Below, piece after piece: positions 25,283 to 32,507 of a stretch of DNA of 46,237 nucleotides. The position numbers were made by a program, and so were the translations under genes. The DNA comes from Bacillota bacterium (GTDB lineage: Bacteria > Bacillota > Clostridia > Clostridiales > Clostridiaceae), in the NCBI GenBank assembly GCA_023445445.1, contig JAEXLD010000085.1, forward strand, positions 1 through 46,237, read 5' to 3'. The notes under the pieces are model-generated. The model saw only the letters and a program-made list of their open reading frames with translations. It made no database searches and was not told the DNA's origin. How positions within the stretch are numbered: position 1 is the first letter of the stretch; each line of letters starts with the position of its first letter.

Positions 25283-26989
25283 TTAATTATTCATTTTTAG
25301 TATTTCTTCAGCTATATTATTTGCAGCTATAGCTCCACTTTGCAATTCTCCTTGTTGAGTTCCATGTTTATTGCTTGAGCTATCTCCAGCAAAGAAAACT
25401 CTTCTATTAAATTCAGGATTTATACTTGAATAAGAATATAAAGTCTTTTCCTCTGGTTTATATATTGTAGAAAATCCCCAGATATATTGCACATCAGACC
25501 AAACTAATGATTTATAATCTAATAAAATATTGTCTAAATATCCCTTTGGTAAGTTATGGACATTTTCAATATACCTTATAGTATCATTTATTTTTATATC
25601 ATCAGTTAAGTAAGAAAATTCATCTGCTTTATCTCCAATACTGCTACTTGCTAGTAATATGCCAGGTTTCTTTGAACTTCTTCTTATATCTACACAAGCA
25701 TTATTATTTTCATCAAAATATATACTTTCATTATTTAAAGGATATTCAATAGAATAGATAGGTAAATCTGTTATTGTCTTTCCCCCTATTATTCTTTTAT
25801 TATTTCCTCCCTTTTCCCAAAATCTTTCTTTCACATATAAATATATTTTTTGAGAATTTTTTAATTTTATCTCATCAATTGCTGCCAATTTATCATTACT
25901 AAAGACTGAAATACCTTTTATTCTCTTTATACTATTAAAAGGTGCTGTAATTAATAAAAAATCAAACTCTTCAGTAACTTCTAGTTTATTTTCTAAATCT
26001 TTATATCTTAAAGCTATTTTATCTTTATTATTAACTATTTCTTCAACAGAAGAACCTAACTTAACATTAACAATTCCTAACTCTTCTTTACTTATATTAG
26101 AATAAGATTTCAAATCTGAATCTATTATTGCACTATATAGTGCCTGTGGTAATTTTATCATTCCACCTATAATACTATAATTATTATTAAAGTCTAAAGT
26201 ATAATGCTTTTGCAAGGATTCAATTAAACTAAAATTATACCATTCCTTAATTCCATTAAGATATCCTATCATATTTATAGCCTCTTCACTAAAACCCTCT
26301 AACTGAAAGGCTCTTTTTAAGGTTAACTTATCTAAATCAACTATTTTATTTGAATAATTCTCTTTTATTTCTAATAATTCTTTTCTTTCCTCTGCTGACA
26401 ATTTCATTAAATATTTGTTGTATAAACTTAAATGATCTCTATTTTTTATTTTTCTTTTATCTGCCTTGGTTAAATTATACTTTGGTAAAATGCTGTTTTT
26501 TATTTGCTTTTCCTTGTTATATGCAAAACTATCTCTTAAATAATAATATTGGTTATTATTTAAATAAGGATAAGTTTCTAAATTAAATAAATTAATATAG
26601 TGCCAAGTTGTATAGTGAGATATAGGAATACTAATTTCACCAAAATCTCCATAATACTTATTTAATCTATCAAAGGAATAAGTATAAACTCTTCCCCCTA
26701 TCCTTTTACTTGCTTCAAAAATAGTAATATTACATCCTATCTTTTTTAATTCGTAAGCTGCCGCAAGACCTGCTTCACCAGCACCAACTATAGCTATATT
26801 TACTCCTTTTCCCTTATGGCTAGTACAAATATTCCTTATATCTTTTGGAGGACTTAATAAATTTATTAGGTTTTCTAAGTCCTCTATTCTATTTTCTTTC
26901 TTTAGTTCATTTTCAAGAATAATATATCTATCATAATCACTAGGAGTATTTAAACGGTTCTTATTTCTTGAATTACTCTTTTCCTCCAT
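25283..26989 (-). CDS. Flavin-dependent amine oxidase (monoamine / L-amino acid oxidase family)
   Basis: 568 residues. Residues 1-60 are a charged leader. The dinucleotide-binding motif NIAIVGAGEAGLAAAYELKKIGCNITIFEASKRIGGRVYT sits near residue 70. The C-terminus has SDVQYIWGFSTIY and RRVFFAGDSSSNKHGTQQGELQSGAIAANNIAEEI, the FAD-contact segment of amine oxidases. It resembles tryptophan 2-monooxygenase or L-amino acid oxidase-type enzymes, which oxidise amines or amino acids with O2 and release H2O2. The substrate is unknown. In an anaerobe such an enzyme is unusual; the spore-type surroundings suggest action late in sporulation or on the spore surface. The ribosome site is weak; I use the ATG at 26987-26989 rather than the GTG before it. 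Confidence 0.82.
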   Translation of the reverse strand: MEEKSNSRNKNRLNTPSDYDRYIILENELKKENRIEDLENLINLLSPPKDIRNICTSHKGKGVNIAIVGAGEAGLAAAYELKKIGCNITIFEASKRIGGRVYTYSFDRLNKYYGDFGEISIPISHYTTWHYINLFNLETYPYLNNNQYYYLRDSFAYNKEKQIKNSILPKYNLTKADKRKIKNRDHLSLYNKYLMKLSAEERKELLEIKENYSNKIVDLDKLTLKRAFQLEGFSEEAINMIGYLNGIKEWYNFSLIESLQKHYTLDFNNNYSIIGGMIKLPQALYSAIIDSDLKSYSNISKEELGIVNVKLGSSVEEIVNNKDKIALRYKDLENKLEVTEEFDFLLITAPFNSIKRIKGISVFSNDKLAAIDEIKLKNSQKIYLYVKERFWEKGGNNKRIIGGKTITDLPIYSIEYPLNNESIYFDENNNACVDIRRSSKKPGILLASSSIGDKADEFSYLTDDIKINDTIRYIENVHNLPKGYLDNILLDYKSLVWSDVQYIWGFSTIYKPEEKTLYSYSSINPEFNRRVFFAGDSSSNKHGTQQGELQSGAIAANNIAEEILKMNN

Positions 26990-27013
26990 CACTTCACACC
27001 CAATGTTTTTATT

Positions 27014-27035
27014 TACATATATAATTATATATGTA
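27014..27035. promoter_or_regulatory. 22-bp perfect palindrome upstream of the flavin oxidase
   Basis: TACATATATAA (27014-27024) followed directly by its reverse complement TTATATATGTA (27025-27035), in the 59-base gap between the desulfurase stop and the oxidase start. It could be an operator or part of the oxidase promoter; alternating T-A content makes chance symmetry easier, so confidence is moderate. Confidence 0.4.
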
Positions 27036-27048
27036 TCTACTAAAATTT

Positions 27049-28188
27049 TTATTTTGACTTGTATATCTTTATTATAGTCTTTACTAATTCATCTATATCC
27101 TTTGGTGTATTAAAACATCCTGGGCTAATTCTAACTGTCCCTCTATATTCTGTACCAATTGCTTTATGAATTAATGCAGCACAGTGATAGCCTGTTCTTA
27201 CAGCAATTTCAGAGTCATTTAATTTCTCCCCCACAACAGAAGCATCAACACCTTCCATATTTATAGAAAGTACTGCTAATCTATTTTTTAAAGACATGTT
27301 TCCATATATCTTTATAAAATCCAACTTTTTCAATTCTTTTATAAGTTGATTCATTAATTCCATTTCTTCTTTATAAATATTTTCTATTCCTATTTTTTTT
27401 ATAAACTTCAATCCTTCACATAAACCTGCTATACCTGGTGTATTTAAAGTACCACTTTCAAATCTATCTGGTAATTCTAAAGGTTGTTCCATAGAATTAG
27501 AACTACTTCCTGTTCCTCCTTCTTTAAAGGCTTTAACTTCAATCCCTTCCTTTATATATAACCCTCCTATCCCCTGGGGACCAAAAAATCCCTTATGCCC
27601 TGGAAAGGCTAATAAATCTATATTGTCCCTTTCTACATCTATACTAATAGAGCCAGCACTTTGAGATGCATCTACTATAAAAATAATTCCATACCTTTTA
27701 GCAATTTTGCCTATACTATTAATATCTTGTATGCTTCCTAGTACATTAGATGCATGATTAACTATTATTGCTTTAGTATTTAATTTTATTTCATCTTTTA
27801 TATCTAAAGGATTAATAAAGCCTGCTTTATCAGAGGATATTATTGTTACTTCTATCCCATTTTTAGCCATTGTATTTAATGGTCTTAGAACAGAATTATG
27901 TTCAATAACTGTGCTAATTACATGATCTCCCTTATTTAATACTCCCTTAATTGCTATATTTAAAGCTTCCGTAGCATTACTTGTAAAAACTATATTAAAG
28001 GGACTTTTTATATTGAAAATTTCAGATATTAATTCTCTTGCTTCCATTACTTTTAATGCAGATTTAATTGCCATATTATGAGAGCCTCTTCCTGGATTTG
28101 CGCAATAATTTTTCATACAATTCAAAACTTCTTCATACACCTTAGAAGGCTTTGGAAAAGAGGTAGCTGCATTATCTAAATAAATCAT
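27049..28188 (-). CDS. Cysteine desulfurase family protein (class V aminotransferase, EF2568-like)
   Basis: PLP enzyme predicted to release sulfur (or selenium) from cysteine (selenocysteine) and pass it on as a persulfide. 379 residues: YLDNAATSFPKP start, NATEALN, ST(V)IEHNSVLRP, VDASQSAG, PLP lysine 199 in FPGHKGFFGPQG, FESGTLNTPGI, and the catalytic Cys336 in RTGYHCAALIHKAIGT. The NAATSFPKP...NPGRGSHNMA wording is that of the TIGR01977-type subfamily rather than IscS or SufS; that subfamily is frequently found near selenium genes. AGGTGG precedes the ATG. No scaffold IscU/SufU gene follows it. It is the fifth sulfur- or selenium-type gene of this window. Confidence 0.88.
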   Translation of the reverse strand: MIYLDNAATSFPKPSKVYEEVLNCMKNYCANPGRGSHNMAIKSALKVMEARELISEIFNIKSPFNIVFTSNATEALNIAIKGVLNKGDHVISTVIEHNSVLRPLNTMAKNGIEVTIISSDKAGFINPLDIKDEIKLNTKAIIVNHASNVLGSIQDINSIGKIAKRYGIIFIVDASQSAGSISIDVERDNIDLLAFPGHKGFFGPQGIGGLYIKEGIEVKAFKEGGTGSSSNSMEQPLELPDRFESGTLNTPGIAGLCEGLKFIKKIGIENIYKEEMELMNQLIKELKKLDFIKIYGNMSLKNRLAVLSINMEGVDASVVGEKLNDSEIAVRTGYHCAALIHKAIGTEYRGTVRISPGCFNTPKDIDELVKTIIKIYKSK

Positions 28189-28239
28189 TTTACCACCTTA
28201 TATTAATACTCTATTATATTATATTAATTATTATTATTT

Positions 28240-28320
28240 TTAGTTCTTAATATAAAGTCTAAATATATCCCACCAATAAAACACATCTTTATTTTTACTA
28301 CATTCAACTAAATTTTTCAT
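28240..28320 (-). CDS. Possible small ORF, 26-43 residues, unknown
   Basis: Within the 301-base gap between the genes at 27049 and 28490, a minus-strand frame reads MKNLVECSKNKDVFYWWDIF then RLYIKN and stop. It stays open upstream (through a TTG at 28342-28344, residues KFLKKLRILIEKN) back to 28371, where an ATT follows the terminator at 28380-28416. Composition (basic N-terminus, Trp-Trp, mixed hydrophobic) looks protein-like, but no good ribosome site is seen before ATG or TTG. It may be a decayed fragment. Confidence 0.25.
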   Translation of the reverse strand: MKNLVECSKNKDVFYWWDIFRLYIKN

Positions 28321-28379
28321 GTTTTTTTCTATAAGAATCCTCAACTTCTTTAAAAACTTTCTTTTTATAATTTAATAAA

Positions 28380-28416
28380 TCCCGGAATATATAGCTACAA
28401 ATTCCGGGACTTTTTT
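28380..28416. terminator. Terminator after the DUF4489-like gene
   Basis: TCCCGGAAT (28380-28388) and ATTCCGGGA (28401-28409), 12-base loop; CTTTTTT tail on the plus strand, weaker TTTATTAAATT tail on the minus strand. It lies 74 bases past the stop of the minus-strand gene at 28490. Confidence 0.75.
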
Positions 28417-28489
28417 AATTTAATTAAACTTTACTTCATAGTCAATTATTTAAATATTTTAAAGTAGTTTTTTAATATCTCAAATCTTC

Positions 28490-29011
28490 TTATTCCCTAC
28501 ATTTTTCTTTACATTTATTTGATTTACATGTTGATATTGCTCCAAGTGTAGCATTGTTAAATGTAACAATACCTGAAGCTGTTGCAGTAGCTGTTGCAAC
28601 TACTGTATAAGTGCAACAATCATCTTCACATGAATCAGAATCACAAATAAAGAAAGATAATGGTTGTGTAGCTCCTGCAGTAAGGGTTACAGTCCAAGCA
28701 GGTCCAATAGGAGCTGGTGTAAATTGATGTCTACATTGTTTAAATACTCTTAAAGTTACTGTACCAGCAAATCCGCCAGTTGCTGTAGAAATAATTGTTG
28801 CAAATTCTAATTTAGTTATTGGATCACATAAGCAAGTGTTATCTACTGTAACTGATGCAATTGTACTAGTTGCTGTAGGAGCTGCAGCTGTTGTAAGAAC
28901 TTGTGCTGAACTAGGGCATCCACATTTTATAATTGTTGGACATTTCTTTTCTTCTTCTCTTCTTTTTTCTCTTCCACAAGGTTCATAATAACCTCTTGAC
29001 ATTGAATTCAT
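28490..29011 (-). CDS. Cys-rich DUF4489-like protein, spore-surface candidate
   Basis: 173 residues. A short charged N-terminus (GREKRREEEKKCPTIIKCGCP) precedes an Ala/Thr/Val-rich beta domain (residues ~40-155) with VTVDNTCLCDPITKLEFATII, VTLRVFKQCRHQ, PLSFFICDSDSCEDDCCTYTVVATATA and a lysine/Cys tail (CKSNKCKEKC). This is the layout of the clostridial DUF4489 family, as far as I recall it; the beta domain is reminiscent of exosporium jelly-roll domains. About 13 Cys could crosslink it into a coat. GGGAGG precedes the ATG. It lies 100 bases downstream of paralogue A and may share its transcript. Confidence 0.72.
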   Translation of the reverse strand: MNSMSRGYYEPCGREKRREEEKKCPTIIKCGCPSSAQVLTTAAAPTATSTIASVTVDNTCLCDPITKLEFATIISTATGGFAGTVTLRVFKQCRHQFTPAPIGPAWTVTLTAGATQPLSFFICDSDSCEDDCCTYTVVATATATASGIVTFNNATLGAISTCKSNKCKEKCRE

Positions 29012-29111
29012 AAATTGAATCCTCCCTTTTATATAATAAAAATATTTGTAATTTAGTATTTATAGTTTTTTATCTCTTAAAATTTGTAAGATAATTAAAA
29101 TTTTCAACTAA

Positions 29112-29870
29112 TTATCTTTCTTCCTCGTCATATTCTTGGAATAATGGCTCTAGATTTTGATCTGGATAGAACTTAGGAACTGGTGCTCTATCAAATCTTT
29201 CACATGGATCTTCTTCTGGTTCTTCTTCGCAAGCTTCTCTTGGTACAGGGCAGTAATCATAAGCTGGAATTAAAAGTTGTACTAATAATTGACATTTTAC
29301 TACTATGAAATAACCTAAGGTTATATCTAAAACCTCATCACCAGCTTCATCCTCTACTATTTGTCCATCTAACGCCTCAGCTACCATTTCAAGCTTAATT
29401 ATATTAGACTCTTCACAAGTACAATCTTCATCACTACTTGCTGAAATTTGTGCTATAGAATCTGGGCAATAGAATCTTCCTATGATATCAGTTCTATTAA
29501 TTTCATAGAATTCACATTGAGTTACTCCACTATCATCAATATAGTCTGAATAAAAAGTAATTACATAATTAAGAACTATCTTTTTAAAATTTGGATCTCC
29601 TTTAAGTGGAATTTTATCAACTGATAGTAGTCTTACTCTAAAGTCCCTGCTTGATAAATATCTTTTAGGATTTACTAAAGGATTACTTCTTAGTTCTTCA
29701 TCAGTTGTTAAGGTATCTAGTCCTTCAGCATAAACTAAGCATCTCTTTATTAAGCATTGGTCAAAAACCTTTGGAACTTCTACACAAACTAACTCTGATG
29801 GATCTGGTAAACGTCCTTGCTTATTTACTAGACCAGGTCGTGGTACGAATTTCTTAAAGTTAATGGACAT
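29112..29870 (-). CDS. Candidate spore-surface protein with acidic Cys tail, paralogue A
   Basis: 252 residues, the closest relative in the window of the product of 24392-25156, on the opposite strand. The first 16 residues differ at one position; the conserved segments are the same (VPKVFDQCLIKRCLVY, FYEINRTDIIGRFYCPDSI, IKLEMVAEALDGQIV, LGYFIVVKCQLLVQLLIPAYDYCPVPREACEEEPEEDPCE). The middle (EGLDTLTTDEELRSNPLVNPKRYLSSRDF) and acidic tail vary. Both lack signal peptides, as expected for mother-cell proteins assembling on the forespore. GGAGAAT precedes the ATG. The function is unknown; a coat or exosporium structural role is inferred. Confidence 0.76.
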   Translation of the reverse strand: MSINFKKFVPRPGLVNKQGRLPDPSELVCVEVPKVFDQCLIKRCLVYAEGLDTLTTDEELRSNPLVNPKRYLSSRDFRVRLLSVDKIPLKGDPNFKKIVLNYVITFYSDYIDDSGVTQCEFYEINRTDIIGRFYCPDSIAQISASSDEDCTCEESNIIKLEMVAEALDGQIVEDEAGDEVLDITLGYFIVVKCQLLVQLLIPAYDYCPVPREACEEEPEEDPCERFDRAPVPKFYPDQNLEPLFQEYDEEER

Positions 29871-29926
29871 ATATTCTCCTTTCCTAAAAACTACAATACT
29901 ATATATTGATTTTTGTAATTATAGTA

Positions 29927-29953
29927 CATATTATGAAGTAATATAAAAGATGT
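29927..29953 (-). promoter_or_regulatory. Sigma-K-like promoter of paralogue A
   Basis: On the minus strand AC (29952-29953), 16 bases, CATAATATG (29927-29935), 57 bases before the ATG. Spacing and the final G are identical to the promoter of paralogue B although the spacer sequences differ, which supports selection on the two boxes. Confidence 0.52.
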
Positions 29954-30005
29954 GATATTTAATTGTCTTATACTAGAGTTTTTTATATATTTTTTTACAA
30001 AAAAA

Positions 30006-30036
30006 ACTGTACCAAACACTATATGCTTGGTACAGT
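30006..30036. terminator. Terminator after the DUF1858/hemerythrin operon
   Basis: ACTGTACCAA (30006-30015) pairs with TTGGTACAGT (30027-30036); T-runs on both sides (TTTTTATT plus strand, TTTTTTTGT minus strand). It sits 11 bases past the minus-strand stop. Confidence 0.88.
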
Positions 30037-30047
30037 TTTTATTAATA

Positions 30048-30230
30048 TTACTTATTTAAAGCTTCTAATAAAGATTCTAAATTTAAACCATGAACCTTTG
30101 CTGCATCTTCAATACTTTCAGCTTGAGCTGATGGACATCCTATGCATCCCATTCCAAAACTCATTAATATTTCTGGAGCATTTTCCTTAATTCTTACAAC
30201 TTCCCCTATAGTCATGTCCTTAGTAATCAT
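30048..30230 (-). CDS. DUF1858 redox-disulfide protein
   Basis: 60-residue protein: ITKDMTIGEVVRIKENAPEILMSFGMGCIGCPSAQAESIEDAAKVHGLNLESLLEALNK. This is a full DUF1858 domain (hybrid-cluster-associated disulfide family) with the CxxC pair Cys29/Cys32 in GMGCIGCP. In related proteins the domain accompanies hybrid cluster proteins and di-iron hemerythrins in nitrosative or oxidative stress. Third gene of the operon, 60 bases after the hemerythrin gene, with AGGTGATAT before the ATG. Confidence 0.9.
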   Translation of the reverse strand: MITKDMTIGEVVRIKENAPEILMSFGMGCIGCPSAQAESIEDAAKVHGLNLESLLEALNK

Positions 30231-30290
30231 ATTATATCACCTATCCTTATGTTTTTTAGATCCAATAATCATTTTAAAATATCTTAATTG

Positions 30291-30842
30291 TTATATGCAA
30301 TATTTATTTTTTAATTCTTCTAATATATATAAATTTTTATCTTTTACATCATTAAATTCATTTTCAAAATTTACACATTCACTATTTATTAAATTCATAG
30401 TATCTTCTTTTAGTTCTCTTTGTGCAAACTTATAAATAACATTATCTTCTTTATGGATATGCCTTTCTAAAAGATTAGTATAAGATACAGCATTTGCTAT
30501 TATATCAAGTTTAGCCTCTTCATTTCCTTTTTTTAAGCTTTCTAAAGCCTCACTTAAACTTGATATATATAATCTTCCTAAATCATGTTCAACTAACATT
30601 CCATATTTAACAACTTTTTCTGCAGTTTCTCCTATTTCATCTACCATTCTATTAAATAGCATTATTTCTTCTTTTTTATGATGATGGGAATCTGCATAAT
30701 TTCTTATAAATTGAATCATTTTATTGAAGTCTTCATAATTAACATCTTCACCTTCTAATATAGAGTAAGATGCTTTTCTTACTATTTTTAGCATAGTCTT
30801 AATATTTTCATGCTCTTCCATCATTAATTTTATTGCATCCAT
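30291..30842 (-). CDS. Hemerythrin-domain protein
   Basis: 183 residues, four-helix bundle with the HHE pattern: MEEHENIKTML (His11 region), NYADSHHHKKEEIMLF, VEHDLGRLYI and LLERHIHKEDNVIYKFAQREL, supplying the His/Glu ligands of a di-iron site. Such proteins bind O2 or NO, or repair iron-sulfur clusters (the RIC/YtfE group). Starts 8 bases after the upstream gene, AGGTG ribosome site. With the DUF1858 protein it resembles the domain pairing of repair-of-iron-centres proteins, here as separate genes. Confidence 0.9.
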   Translation of the reverse strand: MDAIKLMMEEHENIKTMLKIVRKASYSILEGEDVNYEDFNKMIQFIRNYADSHHHKKEEIMLFNRMVDEIGETAEKVVKYGMLVEHDLGRLYISSLSEALESLKKGNEEAKLDIIANAVSYTNLLERHIHKEDNVIYKFAQRELKEDTMNLINSECVNFENEFNDVKDKNLYILEELKNKYCI

Positions 30843-30850
30843 ATTTTCAC

Positions 30851-31486
30851 CTATACTCTTTCTATAGAGAATTCATTATTTCCTAGGAAACAATACTTAT
30901 AATTACTATTAACTTTATTAACAAATGATTTTATCCATAAGTCCCTCAAGCTATAAAATAAATCAACATCTCCACCTACAGTATCCCAAAGTTCCTTATG
31001 AACACAAATTCTTCTCTTCCAAAATAGTTTATCTTCATCTTGTGATATAACTTCATTTACTCTATCACATGGCATTCCATCTAAAATATAGTCATTAACA
31101 GCATTAAATATATCAGTGGCATCATTTACTGGCTTACCTGATTCTATAACTTCATTAGCTGCTTTTAATCCTTGATTTATGAATAAATCTTCCAACTTTT
31201 CTTTTGCTCCTTCTTTTTTTAAGATATTCACAGTCCAAGTTGCAAGTCTATATTCTGCAGAATGAATTCTATCTTGAAGCCATCCATGTATATTGGAAGT
31301 ATCTATCATTTCTTCTAAAGGAAGCTTAGGTAATTTCTCCCCATATTTATTATTTATTTCAATAGATAAAGTATCTACATCTAAACCTTCTTTTTTCGCT
31401 AAGTTAATTATTTCTTCTTCAAGGTCTTCAAACCAAACTATCTTATTAAATAACCAATAATGAATTTTTCCTAAAAATAAGCTCAT
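30851..31486 (-). CDS. Unknown cytoplasmic protein in hemerythrin operon
   Basis: 211 residues, soluble, largely helical, rich in Trp and charged residues. Recognisable segments: IHYWLFNKIVWFEDLEEEIINLAKKEG, DTSNIHGWLQDRIHSAEYRLATWTVNILKKEG, GMPCDRVNEVISQDEDKLFWKRRICVHKELWDTVGGDVDLFYSLRDLWIKSFV. Conserved-looking Cys, His and Trp (CDRV, RRICVHKELW) could form a metal or cofactor site. I do not recognise the family. GGAGG precedes the ATG. First gene of the operon behind the GTAAC site, directly followed by hemerythrin (8 bases) and DUF1858, so a role in O2/NO or iron-sulfur stress is a reasonable guess. Confidence 0.72.
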   Translation of the reverse strand: MSLFLGKIHYWLFNKIVWFEDLEEEIINLAKKEGLDVDTLSIEINNKYGEKLPKLPLEEMIDTSNIHGWLQDRIHSAEYRLATWTVNILKKEGAKEKLEDLFINQGLKAANEVIESGKPVNDATDIFNAVNDYILDGMPCDRVNEVISQDEDKLFWKRRICVHKELWDTVGGDVDLFYSLRDLWIKSFVNKVNSNYKYCFLGNNEFSIERV

Positions 31487-31532
31487 ATCTTTCCTCCAAT
31501 TATTTATTTTCTAAAGATAGTCTAACATAAGA

Positions 31533-31560
31533 ATTATAGACTTTCGGTAACATAAGTTAC
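31533..31560 (-). promoter_or_regulatory. Promoter with symmetric GTAAC-N4-GTTAC site
   Basis: Plus strand 31547-31560 reads GTAACATAAGTTAC, a two-fold symmetric site with 5-base arms. On the minus strand TATAAT (31533-31538) follows 8 bases later with a poor -35, so the symmetric site covers the -35 region. GTA-N8-TAC symmetry is the type bound by Crp/Fnr-family proteins. It lies between hisJ and the hemerythrin operon. Confidence 0.45.
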
Positions 31561-31563
31561 ACA

Positions 31564-32337
31564 TTATAACTTATCTATTACTTCTAAATTTAATTTTTTT
31601 GCAAAATCTTCTCCCATATGTCTGTTTCTTAAATCTTCTGGAAAATGTGCATCTACCCCTAAAATTCTTTTTACATTATATTCTTTAGATAATTCCCAAA
31701 AATCTTCTATAGGATAAAAATATCTTTCTCCTAAGTTATATTTAACTTTCCCTCTTTTAAATCCATTTATGTTTATTTCTACTGGCATATTTAACCTTTC
31801 AGCAGCTTCTAAAATTCTTCTTGATGCTTTAATTGAATACTCATCCCAATCTCTATATCTAACACCAAATAAATCTGGATGAGCTAAGCAGTCAAATAAT
31901 CCACTTTCCATTGACTTAATAATATAATCAGTATAAATTTCTAATATTTCTGGAGTTAGCTTTATTCCCCCTACATATGTCCATTCTCCTTTATAAGGGA
32001 AAAAGTGTACTCCTAATAATAAATAATCTACTTTATACTTTTCTCTAAATTCCTTATATAACCAATGATAATCTTCAAAGTATTCACATTCTATTGCTTT
32101 TTTGATAGATATTTTTTCTTTATACTTTTCCTTTGCATCATCTATTTCCTTAAAATATATTGGTAAATCTTCATAATTCATTCTATTTTCATTATCTATA
32201 TTTTTTCCTGGATGAGGTAGATGGTCAGATATTCCTATTTCATCATATCCTTCTCTTATTGCTTCTTCTATATAGTCTTCAATTGTACCAACTGCATGAT
32301 TACATCTATAATTATGTGTATGATAATTAGTTTTCAT
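31564..32337 (-). CDS. Histidinol-phosphatase, PHP family (HisJ/HisK type)
   Basis: 257 residues with the PHP metal motifs: YHTHNYRCNH (residues 5-14), ISDHLPH, ECEYFEDYHWLYKEFREKYKVDYLLLGVHFF, DCLAHPDLFG, EININGFKRGK and ILGVDAHFPEDL. This is the order seen in the HisJ/HisK histidinol phosphatases of histidine synthesis, metal-dependent phosphoesterases unrelated to the HAD type. No other his gene is nearby, so it may act on another phosphoester. AGGTGATA precedes the ATG. It is upstream of the hemerythrin operon but separated by that operon's own promoter. Confidence 0.82.
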   Translation of the reverse strand: MKTNYHTHNYRCNHAVGTIEDYIEEAIREGYDEIGISDHLPHPGKNIDNENRMNYEDLPIYFKEIDDAKEKYKEKISIKKAIECEYFEDYHWLYKEFREKYKVDYLLLGVHFFPYKGEWTYVGGIKLTPEILEIYTDYIIKSMESGLFDCLAHPDLFGVRYRDWDEYSIKASRRILEAAERLNMPVEININGFKRGKVKYNLGERYFYPIEDFWELSKEYNVKRILGVDAHFPEDLRNRHMGEDFAKKLNLEVIDKL

Positions 32338-32450
32338 ATTATCACCTATCCCTTTTCTTATTTTATTTAAATTCTTTTTAATAATAACATATTAATATAA
32401 AAATCGCCAAAATTCATCATTTTAAATACTTTAATAAATTTAATAAAAAA

Positions 32451-32480
32451 AATTACTGAAAATAAAAATTCTCAGTAATT
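32451..32480. terminator. Terminator after the membrane protein gene
   Basis: AATTACTGA (32451-32459) pairs with TCAGTAATT (32472-32480), loop AAATAAAAATTC; T-runs of five or more on both strands. It is 28 bases past the minus-strand stop at 32508. The remaining gap to hisJ is AT-rich, with no gene seen. Confidence 0.78.
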
Positions 32481-32507
32481 TTTTTAGAAAAGTAAGGATA
32501 AAACTTG

